NCBI GenBank assembly: GCA_965199805.1
Contig: CBDATO010000001.1
Location: 682,001 to 746,000, forward strand
Direction: 5' to 3'
Length of the DNA: 64,000 bases
From: DATAZK01 sp965199805
Lineage (GTDB): Bacteria > Actinomycetota > Actinomycetes > Frankiales > Frankiaceae
Below are positions 41,117-53,176 of the stretch, one piece after another. The notes under the pieces were generated by a model. That model made no database searches. It had not been told where the DNA came from and saw only the letters and a list, made by a program, of their open reading frames with translations. A program made the position numbers and the translations under genes. The first letter of the stretch is position 1. Each line of letters starts with the position of its first letter.

Positions 41117-42363
41117 CAAGCGCCTTTCTCGAGAGCTTGCAGACCCGGCAGCGTCTTGCCCTCGAGGTATTCGAGGCTCGCACCGCCGCCGGTGGAGATG
41201 TGACCGAAGCGCGCCTCGTCGATGCCCAGGGCTCGTACGGCCGCGGCGCTGTCGCCGCCGCCGACCACGGTGAACGCATCGGGCAGCGCCGCGACGGCCG
41301 CGGCGACCGCGCGCGTGCCCTCGGCGAAGGGGGCGAGCTCGAAGACGCCCATCGGGCCGTTCCAGAAGACGGTGGCCGCCCCGGTCAGAGGCTCGGCGAA
41401 CAGGCCCGCGCTCCGCGGACCGATGTCGAGGCCCTTGAGGTCGGCCGGGATGGCGTCGGCGTCCACGACCTGCGTCGCGGCGTCGGCGGACAGCTCGGCG
41501 GCCACGACGACGTCGACCGGCAGCACGATCCGGTCACCCGCCTTCTCCAGCAGCGCGACGCAGGTGTCGATCATGCTCTTCTCGAGCAGCGAGCCGCCCA
41601 CGTCATGGCCCTGGGCCGCGAGGAACGTGAAGCACATCCCGCCGCCCACGAGCAGCCGGTCGACCAGCGGCAGCAGCGCCTCGATGACGGCGATCTTGTC
41701 GCTCACCTTGCTGCCGCCGAGGATGACGACGTACGGCGAGGCCGACTCCTCGGTCAGCCGGCGCAGCACCTCGACCTCGCGCAGCACGAGCCCACCCGCG
41801 TAGGCCGGCAGCCGGTCGGCCAGCTCGACCACCGAGGCATGCGCCCGGTGCACGGCCCCGAAGGCGTCGTCGACGTAGGCGCCCGACGCGTCGGCGACCT
41901 CCGTCAGCGCGGCCAGCCGGTCACCGAAGGCTCCGCGGACATCGGGGTCCTTGCTGGTCTCCCCCGCGTCGAAGCGCAGGTTCTCCAGCAGCATCACGTC
42001 GCCGTCGGACAGCCCGGCGGCCAGCGCCAGCGCCGACGGACCCGCGACGCCCGGGTCGGCATCGGCCAGGGGCACCGGGCGGCCGAGCAGCGCGCTCAGC
42101 CGCTCCGCCACCGGGGACAGCGAGAACTTCGCCTCGTACTCCCCCTTGGGGCGCCCGAGGTGACTGCAGACCACCACCCGGGCGCCGGCCTCGGCCAGCG
42201 CCCGGATGGTGGGAAGGCTCGCCCGGATACGCCCGTCATCGGTGATGCGGGCCGAATCATCTTCCGCTCCGCCAGAGTTATCCAGCGGGACGTTGAGATC
42301 GGAGCGGACGAGGACGACGCGACCGCGTACGCCCGTCTCGAGCAGGTCGGAAAGACTGTGCAC
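41116..42363 (-). CDS. pgk: Phosphoglycerate kinase
   Basis: Transfers phosphate from 1,3-bisphosphoglycerate to ADP. The start is the GTG at 42363, giving 415 residues, slightly longer than the usual 395-405 because of an insertion near residue 30 (NSGGAEDDSARITDD). Motifs include VVLVRSDLNVPLD, SHLGRPKGEYEAKFSL, VMLLENLRFDAGE, VDDAFGAVHRAHAS, ILGGSKVSDK and VVGGGDSAAAV. It lies 20 bp after gap and overlaps tpiA. Confidence 0.97.
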   Translation of the reverse strand: MHSLSDLLETGVRGRVVLVRSDLNVPLDNSGGAEDDSARITDDGRIRASLPTIRALAEAGARVVVCSHLGRPKGEYEAKFSLSPVAERLSALLGRPVPLADADPGVAGPSALALAAGLSDGDVMLLENLRFDAGETSKDPDVRGAFGDRLAALTEVADASGAYVDDAFGAVHRAHASVVELADRLPAYAGGLVLREVEVLRRLTEESASPYVVILGGSKVSDKIAVIEALLPLVDRLLVGGGMCFTFLAAQGHDVGGSLLEKSMIDTCVALLEKAGDRIVLPVDVVVAAELSADAATQVVDADAIPADLKGLDIGPRSAGLFAEPLTGAATVFWNGPMGVFELAPFAEGTRAVAAAVAALPDAFTVVGGGDSAAAVRALGIDEARFGHISTGGGASLEYLEGKTLPGLQALEKGA

Positions 42364-42383
42364 GCGCGAAGGCCCTGAACCGC

Positions 42384-43391
<1,008 letters not shown>

Positions 43392-43583
43392 GCTGCCTCC
43401 ATCTGTGCGCTGCCTACGACCCGCCGACCGTACGAGAGCCCGGGCCGGCCCGGCCGTGACGGCGCCCACCCAGCGGGAAGGCGCGCACGACCAGGGATCA
43501 TGTGAAACCCGAGCGTACCGAGTCTCCCAGATCCATCTGCCGGCCGGGGAGGGCATCACCGAATCGCCCGGATCGGACGAACG

Positions 43584-43601
43584 GAGCCGCCCGAACGGCT
43601 C
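43584..43601 (-). terminator. Weak hairpin at the whiA stop codon
   Basis: GAGCCG / CGGCTC form a 6-bp stem with a 6-base loop that begins within the whiA stop codon. The whiA-gap gap of 208 bp also carries a 12-bp palindrome (CGGGCCGGCCCG, 43441-43452). Either could separate whiA from gap transcription. Confidence 0.35.
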
Positions 43602-44628
43602 AGGCGCCTTCGAGCAACTCCGGGCTCACGGCCGCTTCGGTGGTGGGCAGGCCGAGCGCGATCGCACGCTTGTCGGCGAGGGCCAGCAGCCGGCGGATAC
43701 GGCCCGCGACGGCATCCTTGGTCATCGGCGGGTCGGCCAGCGCGCCGAGCTCCTCCAGCGAGGCCTGCGGGTGCTTCAGCCGCAGCTCGCCGGCCGCCAG
43801 CAGGTGGTCGGGCGCCGCCTCGAGCGCGGTGCCGTCGGCACCGACCGAGCCGTCGGTCGGCCCGGACAGGATCTCCATGGCGGCCGAGACTCGGGCACCG
43901 GCGGCGACCGCGGCACGCGCGGAGCGGCGCAGGTTGGCGTCGTCGAAGTTGGCGAGCCGGTTTGCCGTGGCGCGCACCTCGCGCCGCATCCGGCGCTCCT
44001 CCCACGCGAGCACGCTGTCGTGCGCGCCCATGTGGGTGAGCATCGCGCCGATCGCCTCGGCGTCACGGATGACGACGCGGTCGACGCCGCGCACCTGCTT
44101 GCTCTTGGCCTGGATGCTGAGCCGACGGGCGGCACCGACCAGCGCGAGCGCCGCCTCGGGGCCCGGCGAGGTGATCTCCAGCGACGACGAGCGGCCCGGC
44201 TCGGTCAGCGAGCCGTGCGCGAGGAAGGCTCCGCGCCACGCAGCGGCGGCATCACACAGCCCACCGGTGACGATCATGGGCGGCAGGCCGCGTACGGGCC
44301 GGCCGCGCTGGTCGATGAGGCCGGTCGACCGGGCCAGCGACTCGCCGCCCTTGTCGACCCGGACCAGCCAGCGCGCCGAGCGGCGCAGGCCACCGGCCGC
44401 CAGCATGACGATCTCGGACGGGTGGCCGAAGACCTCGTGGATCTCCGACCGCAGCCGGCGCGCCACGTTTGCGGTGTCGAGCTCGGCTTCCACGACGACG
44501 CGGCCGTTGGCCAGGTGCAGGCCGCCCGCGAAACGCAGGATCACGGCCATCTCGGCCCGACGGCAACACGCCTTCCCGACCGGGAGGCGACTCAACTCGT
44601 CCTTGACGGTCGGTGTCATGGCAGCCAC
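43600..44628 (-). CDS. whiA: WhiA sporulation / cell-division regulator
   Basis: DNA-binding regulator needed, with WhiB, for sporulation septation in Streptomyces, and widely kept in Gram-positive bacteria. The 342 residues join a degenerate LAGLIDADG-endonuclease-like domain (CCRRAEMAVILRFAGGLHL...) to a C-terminal helix-turn-helix (LEELGALADPPMTKDAVAGRIRRLLALA). No DNA-cutting residues are expected. GTG 44628 has a GGGGG site 8 bases upstream; ATG 44619 is the other candidate. It stands in its conserved place between yvcK/rapZ and gap. Confidence 0.96.
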   Translation of the reverse strand: MAAMTPTVKDELSRLPVGKACCRRAEMAVILRFAGGLHLANGRVVVEAELDTANVARRLRSEIHEVFGHPSEIVMLAAGGLRRSARWLVRVDKGGESLARSTGLIDQRGRPVRGLPPMIVTGGLCDAAAAWRGAFLAHGSLTEPGRSSSLEITSPGPEAALALVGAARRLSIQAKSKQVRGVDRVVIRDAEAIGAMLTHMGAHDSVLAWEERRMRREVRATANRLANFDDANLRRSARAAVAAGARVSAAMEILSGPTDGSVGADGTALEAAPDHLLAAGELRLKHPQASLEELGALADPPMTKDAVAGRIRRLLALADKRAIALGLPTTEAAVSPELLEGA

Positions 44629-44758
44629 AAACGACGCCCCCTTCTGGAACTGACCCTCGGCCTAGCTCCGCACCGGGACCAGTACGACTTGGCTCCGCAC
44701 CGGCACCCCGAAATCGCACCTTAGCCTGTGAACCAGCACGCAATGACGCTGTGTCCGG
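44629..44758 (-). promoter_or_regulatory. whiA upstream region with a 12-bp direct repeat and a GACAC box
   Basis: GCTCCGCACCGG occurs twice, at 44665-44676 and 44692-44703 (27 bp apart), within the 130 bp upstream of whiA. On the minus strand GACAC, the core recognised by WhiA in Streptomyces, is at 44755-44751. The repeat may be an operator, and autoregulation is possible. One GACAC is weak evidence because it is only five bases. Confidence 0.35.
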
Positions 44759-45721
44759 TCACGATTGCGTTGCGCGCCCGACCCGCAAGCCGTACGCGGC
44801 GCGAAAGGCGTCGGCGAGCGCGTGCGGGTCGTGCTTGGACTCCCCGTCCACCGCGACCGGCGCCATGAGCAGCTCCGCACCGAGCCGGGCCGCGGCATCG
44901 GCGAGCACGTCGGGCTGGGCGACCACCCGCGGATCGGCGATCACCACGTCGAGCCGCAGCCCCGGCACCAGCCGGTGCAGCTCTTCCAGGTGGGTGTGCG
45001 GCGCGAAACCGGCCGTCTCCCCCGGCTGCGCCGCGATGTTGAGGACGAAGACGCGCTGCGCCACCGCCGCCATGATCGCCTTCGCCAGCGTCGGGGCGAT
45101 CAGGTGCGGCAGCACGCTGGTGAACAGCGACCCGGGCCCGAGCACGAGGGCGTCGGCCTCCGCGATCGCGGCCAGCACTTCGGGGCAGGGCGCCGGGTCG
45201 GCCGGCTCCAGGTCGATCGACTCGACCCACCCGGTGGTGGTGGCCACGGAGACCTGACCGCGTACGAGGGCCGGGCCGATGCCCGGGGTCACCACGTGCG
45301 CCACGATGTCGACCGGCTCCGCCGACAGCGGCAGCACCCGGCCGGCGCACCCGAGCAGGTCGGCGGCCAGGTCGAGCGCCGCGACGGGGTCGCCGGTGCG
45401 CTCGGTCAACGCCGTCAGGATGAGGTTGCCGGTGGCGTGTCCGGCGAGCTGCCCGGTGCCGCCGAACCGGTGCTGGAACGTGTCGGCCCAGAGCGCGCCC
45501 CGGCCGTCGGGGGCGGCGAGGGCCGCGAGCGCCATCCGCAGGTCACCCGGCGGCAGGGCACCCAGCTCGGAACGCAGTCGCCCGGAGGAGCCGCCGTCGT
45601 CGGCCACCGTCACGACGGCCGTCAGCTGTCGCGTCACCTGACGCAGCGCCGCGAGGCTGGCGGCGAGGCCGTGCCCGCCGCCGAAGGCCACCACGCGCGG
45701 GTCGGCGCCCGGGCCGGTCAT
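44759..45721 (-). CDS. yvcK: YvcK/CofD-like protein (gluconeogenesis factor)
   Basis: A UDP-sugar-binding regulator linked in Bacillus and mycobacteria to cell-wall synthesis and growth on gluconeogenic carbon. The 320 residues start with VVAFGGGHGLAASLAALRQ and show TVADDGGSSGRLR, GTGQLAGHATGNLILTAL and ALVLGPGSLFTSVLPHL, all typical. The ATG at 45721 overlaps the rapZ stop. It forms the conserved run uvrC-rapZ-yvcK-whiA. Confidence 0.95.
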   Translation of the reverse strand: MTGPGADPRVVAFGGGHGLAASLAALRQVTRQLTAVVTVADDGGSSGRLRSELGALPPGDLRMALAALAAPDGRGALWADTFQHRFGGTGQLAGHATGNLILTALTERTGDPVAALDLAADLLGCAGRVLPLSAEPVDIVAHVVTPGIGPALVRGQVSVATTTGWVESIDLEPADPAPCPEVLAAIAEADALVLGPGSLFTSVLPHLIAPTLAKAIMAAVAQRVFVLNIAAQPGETAGFAPHTHLEELHRLVPGLRLDVVIADPRVVAQPDVLADAAARLGAELLMAPVAVDGESKHDPHALADAFRAAYGLRVGRATQS

Positions 45722-46641
45722 TCGCGCCCCAGATCGCGGTGCACCACACGCACCTCCACACCCTCGGCCTCGAGCCGGCCGGCCAGGGCGATCGCCATCG
45801 CGACGCTGCGGTGCCGGCCACCCGTGCAACCCACTCCGAGCGTCAGGAAGCGCTTGCCCTCCTGCTCGTAGCCGGCGCGGGTGATGGCCAGCAGCTCCGA
45901 CGCCCGGTCGAGGAACGGCTCCGCACCAGGGCGGCTGTAGACGTACTCGCGTACCGGCTCGTCGAGGCCGGATTGCGGCCGCAGCTCCTCCACCCAGTGC
46001 GGGTTGGGGAGGAAGCGGCAGTCGAGCACCAGGTCGGCGTCGAGTGGCAGGCCGTACTTGAAGCCGAACGACATGACGGTCGCCTGCAGGGTCGGACGCG
46101 TCGTCGCGGCGAACGCGGAATCGATCTTCGTGCGGAGCTGGTGGACGTTGAGGTCGGTGGTGTCGATCACGAGGTCGGCCTCGCCGCGCAGCTCGGACAG
46201 GAGCGTGCGCTCGGCCGCGATGTCGTCGAAGAGCCGCTCGCGCTGCCGCAACGGGTGCGGCCGTCGTACGCCCTCGAACCGGCTGACCAGCGCACGGTCG
46301 GAGGCCTCGAGGAAGAGCACCCGCGGCGGGGTGCCGCGGTCGTGCAGCGCCTGCAGGGCGGCCTGGAGGTCCTTGAAGAACGCGCGGCCGCGCACGTCGA
46401 CGACCACGGCGATGCGGTCGACCGCGCCCTGGCTGCGCAGCCCGAGGTCGGCCATGGTGGGCAGCAGGACCGGCGGCAGGTTGTCGACGACGAACCAGCC
46501 GAGGTCCTCCATGCACTTGGCGGCGGTGCTGCGGCCGGCGCCCGACAGGCCGGTGATGATCGCGAGCTGCAGGCCACGGGTCGCGTCGTCGCCGGGCTCG
46601 CCGGCGGCGACCGGCTCCCCGGGCGGGATCTCGGAGCTCAT
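45718..46641 (-). CDS. rapZ: RapZ-like nucleotide-binding protein (YvcJ family)
   Basis: A P-loop NTPase of 307 residues. The Walker A motif GLSGAGRS is at 31-38, and WFVVDNLPPVLLP and SFGFKYGLPLDADLVLDCRFLPNPHW are family signatures. The C-terminal GVGCTGGRHRSVAMA matches the RapZ domain that in E. coli binds small RNAs controlling glucosamine-6-phosphate synthase. That RNA role is not shown in Actinobacteria. The ATG at 46641 shares one base with the uvrC stop (TGATG). Confidence 0.95.
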   Translation of the reverse strand: MSSEIPPGEPVAAGEPGDDATRGLQLAIITGLSGAGRSTAAKCMEDLGWFVVDNLPPVLLPTMADLGLRSQGAVDRIAVVVDVRGRAFFKDLQAALQALHDRGTPPRVLFLEASDRALVSRFEGVRRPHPLRQRERLFDDIAAERTLLSELRGEADLVIDTTDLNVHQLRTKIDSAFAATTRPTLQATVMSFGFKYGLPLDADLVLDCRFLPNPHWVEELRPQSGLDEPVREYVYSRPGAEPFLDRASELLAITRAGYEQEGKRFLTLGVGCTGGRHRSVAMAIALAGRLEAEGVEVRVVHRDLGRE

Positions 46642-48722
46642 CACTGCACCACCTCACCGGTCGTCGGGTTGACCGCGACGCCGGCCGGACGTTGCGCGAG
46701 CGCGCTGACGACGGCCTCGGCGGTCCGCGGCCCGATGCCCGAGACCTGCGCGACCTCCTCGGCCGAGGCGGTACGCAGCTTCTTCAGCGAGCCGAAGTGC
46801 TTCAGCAGTGCCTTGCGCCGGGTCTCCCCGAGGCCCGGCACGTCGTCGAGCGCGCTCTCGACCATGGTGCGCGAGCGCTTCTGCCGGTGGTAGGTGATCG
46901 CGAAGCGGTGCGCCTCGTCGCGTACGCGCTGCAGCAGGTAGAGGCCCTCGCTGGTGCGCGGCAGGATGATCGGGTCGGGGTCGCCCGGCACCCAGACCTC
47001 CTCGAGGCGCTTCGCCAGGCCGACGATGGCCACGTCGCTGATGCCCAGCTCCTCGAGTGCCGCGGCACCGGCGTTGACCTGCGGGAAACCGCCGTCGACC
47101 ACGACCAGGTTCGGCGCGTACGCGAACTTGCGGGGTCCCTCGACCACCGGCTCGGGCGGGTCGATCGGGTCGGCAGGTGCGGCTGCCCCCTCGACCGCGT
47201 TCTCCGACAGGTAGCGGGCGAAGCGGCGGCGGACGGCCTCGTGGATCCAGTCGACGTCACCGCCGGGCACCACGCCGTCCTCGGTGGCCTCGGCGGCGCC
47301 GGTGCCGGCGGGTGCGTCGGAGCCCCGGATCGCGAAGCGGCGGTACTCGGACTTGCGCGGCACACCGTCCTCGAAGACGACCATGCTGGCCACCACGTTG
47401 GTGTTCTGCAGGTTCGAGATGTCGAAGCACTCGATACGCAGCGGGGCGTCGGGCAGGCCGAGCGCGTCCTGCAGCTCGGCCAGCGCCCGCGACCGTGCGG
47501 TCAGATCGCTGGCCCGGCGCAGCTTGTGCTGCATGAACGCCTGCTGCGCATTACGGCCGACCGTCTCCAGCAGCGCCCGCTTGTCACCACGCTGCGGGAC
47601 CCGCAGATCGACCCGGCTGCCGCGCTCCAGCGACAGCAGCTCGGCGACGACCTCGACGTCGTCCGGCACCGCCGGCACGAGTACCTCGCGCGGCACGTCG
47701 TAGCCGTCGACGAGGTAGGCCTGCGAGACGAACCGTTCGACGAGCTCGGGCAGGTCCTCGCCCTCCACCTTGTCGACGACGTAGCCCCGCTGCCCGCGTA
47801 CGCGACCGCCGCGCACGTGGAAGACGAAGACCGCGGCCTCGAGCTCGTCCTGGGCGAAGGCGACCGCGTCGGCGTCGGTGTCGTCGGAGAGCACGACGGC
47901 CTGCTTCTCGATCGCCCGGCGCAGCGCCCCGATGTCGTCGCGCAGGCGAGCCGCGCGCTCGTACTCCTGCAGGTCGGCGGCCTCCCGCATCCGGGTCTCG
48001 AGCCGGCGGACGAAGGGGGTGGTCTGACCGGCGAGGAAGTCGCAGAAGTCCAGGACGATGTCGCGGTGCTCCTCCGGGCTCACCCGGCCGACGCAGGGGG
48101 CGGAGCATTTGTCGATGTAGCCGAACAGGCACGGCCGGCCGACCTGCTGGGCCCGCTTGTAGACGCCGTTGCTGCAGGTGCGCGCCGGGAAGACGCGCAG
48201 CAGCAGGTCGAGCGTCTCGCGGATGGCCCAGGCGTGGGAGTACGGGCCGAAGTAGCGCACGCCCTTGCGCTTCGCCCCGCGCATGACCTGTAGGCGCGGC
48301 ACCTCCTCGTCGAGCGTGACGGCGAGCCAGGGGTAGCTCTTGTCGTCGCGGTACTTGACGTTGAAGCGCGGGTCGTACTGCTTGATCCAGGTGTACTCGA
48401 GCTGCAGCGCCTCGACCTCGGTGCTGACCACCGTCCAGTCGACCGACCGGGCGGTGCGCACCATCGACTCGGTACGCGGGTGCAGGTCACCGGTGAAGTA
48501 GGAGTTGAGCCGGCTGCGCAGGCTCTTGGCCTTGCCGACGTAGATGACTCGGTCGCCCGCGTCACGGAACCGGTAGACACCCGGCTGCTCGGGGATCGCG
48601 CCGACGGCGGGGCGCCACGGCGCGCGGCCGTCGTTGAGCGCGCGGCCGGCGGCCCGCTTCGCGCCGGGAGTGGACCTGCCCTCGGAGGTGCGGTCGGGCG
48701 CCTCCGACCCCCTGGCTGCCAC
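46641..48722 (-). CDS. uvrC: UvrC excinuclease subunit
   Basis: Makes both incisions around DNA lesions with UvrA and UvrB. The 693 residues contain the N-terminal GIY-YIG nuclease (GVYRFRDAGDRVIYVGKAKSLRSRL), a CLFGYIDKCSAPC cysteine cluster and a UVR motif (YERAARLRDDIGALRRAIEKQ). The RNase-H-like nuclease (IECFDISNLQ...VVVDGG) and tandem helix-hairpin-helix at the end (VPGLGETRRKALLKHF, VSGIGPRTAEAV) complete it. From the GTG at 48722 there is a ~45-residue basic, probably disordered N-terminal tail. It is first in the uvrC-rapZ-yvcK run. Confidence 0.96.
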   Translation of the reverse strand: MAARGSEAPDRTSEGRSTPGAKRAAGRALNDGRAPWRPAVGAIPEQPGVYRFRDAGDRVIYVGKAKSLRSRLNSYFTGDLHPRTESMVRTARSVDWTVVSTEVEALQLEYTWIKQYDPRFNVKYRDDKSYPWLAVTLDEEVPRLQVMRGAKRKGVRYFGPYSHAWAIRETLDLLLRVFPARTCSNGVYKRAQQVGRPCLFGYIDKCSAPCVGRVSPEEHRDIVLDFCDFLAGQTTPFVRRLETRMREAADLQEYERAARLRDDIGALRRAIEKQAVVLSDDTDADAVAFAQDELEAAVFVFHVRGGRVRGQRGYVVDKVEGEDLPELVERFVSQAYLVDGYDVPREVLVPAVPDDVEVVAELLSLERGSRVDLRVPQRGDKRALLETVGRNAQQAFMQHKLRRASDLTARSRALAELQDALGLPDAPLRIECFDISNLQNTNVVASMVVFEDGVPRKSEYRRFAIRGSDAPAGTGAAEATEDGVVPGGDVDWIHEAVRRRFARYLSENAVEGAAAPADPIDPPEPVVEGPRKFAYAPNLVVVDGGFPQVNAGAAALEELGISDVAIVGLAKRLEEVWVPGDPDPIILPRTSEGLYLLQRVRDEAHRFAITYHRQKRSRTMVESALDDVPGLGETRRKALLKHFGSLKKLRTASAEEVAQVSGIGPRTAEAVVSALAQRPAGVAVNPTTGEVVQ

Positions 48723-48851
48723 CCGTCCGAGGGTAGTCCGGGCCGGTGCCGAACGGGGGGACCCGACCCGGCGGCGGGGTCCGCGGAAACCCCCTCCCGG
48801 CGCCATGCGAGACTGCACCGGTTCCGCGCCTGGTAAGGAGGCGGTCGACGG

Positions 48852-49394
48852 GTGGAGCAGGGGGAGCACCCGGTTTCCGGAGACGGCTACGAGCCCGATC
48901 CGGCCACCGGTCACCGGACAGGCATCGACGCGCCGTTCGATGTCGTGGTCGACGTGGTCGTAAGCCGCGCCGCCCCGGCCGTTGCGCTGCGCGCGGACGA
49001 GCCGCCGCCTCCACCGCAGCCCCGCCGGCCGGGCGAGCTCATCACGGTGCTCTCGCTCGGGTGGAGCACCGGCGATCCGATGGCCGTGCACCTCACCGTG
49101 CGCAGCTCCCCCGACCATCCCGCCCTGCCACGCGGCAATTGGGTCGTGCTGCGCGACTTCCTCCGGTACGGCCTCGAGGAGCCGACCGGCGACGGCGCGG
49201 TACGCATCCAGCCCGACATGCATGCGCAGCGGGTGCAGCTGCGGCTGGCCCGCACCGGGCGTCCGGCGTGGATCAGCGCCCCGTGCAGCGTGGTGCGCGG
49301 CTTCCTCGACCAGACCGACCGGCTCGACCCCACCGGTGAGCAGCGCTCCGCCGACGCGATCGATGCCGTGATCGCGCGGCTGCTGGAACGCTGA
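48852..49394 (+). CDS. SsgA/SsgB-like sporulation and cell division protein
   Basis: The C-terminal ~120 residues fit the SsgA family: LGWSTGDPMAVHLTV (DPxAV motif), NWVVLRDFLRYGLEEPTGDGAVRIQP (the RDLL..GL..P.G.GDV signature), then ACSVV-like CSVVRGFLDQTDRLDPTGEQ. In Streptomyces these proteins place FtsZ and shape septa during sporulation. A ~55-residue N-terminal extension with a polyproline run (PPPPPQP) is not typical and may be a docking tail. The start is the GTG at 48852. It is divergent from uvrC and convergent with uvrA, apparently a single-gene unit. Family assignment is by eye. Confidence 0.75.
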   Translation: MEQGEHPVSGDGYEPDPATGHRTGIDAPFDVVVDVVVSRAAPAVALRADEPPPPPQPRRPGELITVLSLGWSTGDPMAVHLTVRSSPDHPALPRGNWVVLRDFLRYGLEEPTGDGAVRIQPDMHAQRVQLRLARTGRPAWISAPCSVVRGFLDQTDRLDPTGEQRSADAIDAVIARLLER

Positions 49395-49400
49395 GCCGAA

Positions 49401-52298
<2,898 letters not shown>

Positions 52299-52435
52299 GC
52301 GTGTAAGCCACTCCTCGCGTGCTCGATCTCCGCTCTGGCGACTCTAGTGAGAGCCACCGACAAAACGCCCGTTCCGTTGGCAACCGGTGCCCGATCCGGC
52401 CTGCGCGGAGCCGCCCGGCGGGGCAGGATGAGGAA

Positions 52436-53146
52436 ATGGCATCCACCGCCGAGGCGAACGCCGACCGTACGAATGGCAACCGGTACACCGGTGACGTCAC
52501 CGCAGGCGGGCCGCCCGACACCCGCACGCTGCCCGGGCTGACCATCACCAAGGTGAGCGTCGGCGACTTCGACAACAACTGCTACCTGCTGCGTTGTTCC
52601 GACACCGGCGAGCAGCTGCTCATCGACGCGGCGAACGACGCCGACCGCCTGCTCGCCCTGGCCGGCGAGCCGGGGCTCGCGACGATCGTCACCACCCACC
52701 GGCACTGGGACCACGTGCAGGCACTCGAGGCGGTCACCCGCGCGACCGGCGCCCGAGGCATCGCCCACCCCGACGACGCTCCCGAGCTCCCCGTGCCGCC
52801 GACGCTGCTGGTCAACGACGGTGATGTGGTCACGGTCGGCAACGCGCAGCTGAGCGTCATCCACATCGTGGGCCACACCCCCGGCTCGATCGCCCTGCTC
52901 TACGAGCCCGACCCCCGCACCGAGCGCTCGGCCCCGCACCTGTTCACCGGCGACTGCCTGTTTCCCGGCGGCCCCGGCAACACCGAGAAGGACCCCGAGC
53001 GGTTCACCTCGCTGATGGACGACCTCGAGCGCAAGGTCTTCGGGCCGCTGCCGGACGGCACGTGGATCTATCCCGGCCACGGCAAGGACACCACGCTCGG
53101 TGCCGAGCGGCCGCACCTGTACGAGTGGCGCGACCGGGGCTGGTGA
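52436..53146 (+). CDS. MBL-fold metallo-hydrolase (glyoxalase II-like)
   Basis: A 236-residue metallo-beta-lactamase-fold hydrolase. The metal site THRHWDH and the downstream HIVGHTPGS, FTGDCLFPGG and YPGHGKDT supply the His/Asp ligands of a two-zinc centre. The ~40 N-terminal residues are hydrophilic and variable. In Actinobacteria this gene often sits between uvrA and uvrB; similar enzymes hydrolyse thioesters such as mycothiol conjugates, but the substrate is not proven. The ATG at 52436 follows AGGA; longer reading crosses the divergent promoter space. Confidence 0.9.
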   Translation: MASTAEANADRTNGNRYTGDVTAGGPPDTRTLPGLTITKVSVGDFDNNCYLLRCSDTGEQLLIDAANDADRLLALAGEPGLATIVTTHRHWDHVQALEAVTRATGARGIAHPDDAPELPVPPTLLVNDGDVVTVGNAQLSVIHIVGHTPGSIALLYEPDPRTERSAPHLFTGDCLFPGGPGNTEKDPERFTSLMDDLERKVFGPLPDGTWIYPGHGKDTTLGAERPHLYEWRDRGW

Positions 53147-53150
53147 CAAC

Positions 53151-53164
53151 CCGGCGGCCGCCGG
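53151..53164. terminator. 14-bp palindrome between convergent MBL and uvrB genes
   Basis: CCGGCGGCCGCCGG is a perfect palindrome in the 30-bp gap between two convergent stops. As with 30169-30182, a two-way terminator is plausible but unproven. Confidence 0.4.
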
Positions 53165-53176
53165 CCAGGTACCGAC

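Noticed and set aside
52299..52435. Possible SOS (LexA) box upstream of uvrA, and likewise for uvrB and uvrC
   Set aside because: I looked for the actinobacterial TCGAAC-N4-GTTCGA pattern and found no acceptable match.
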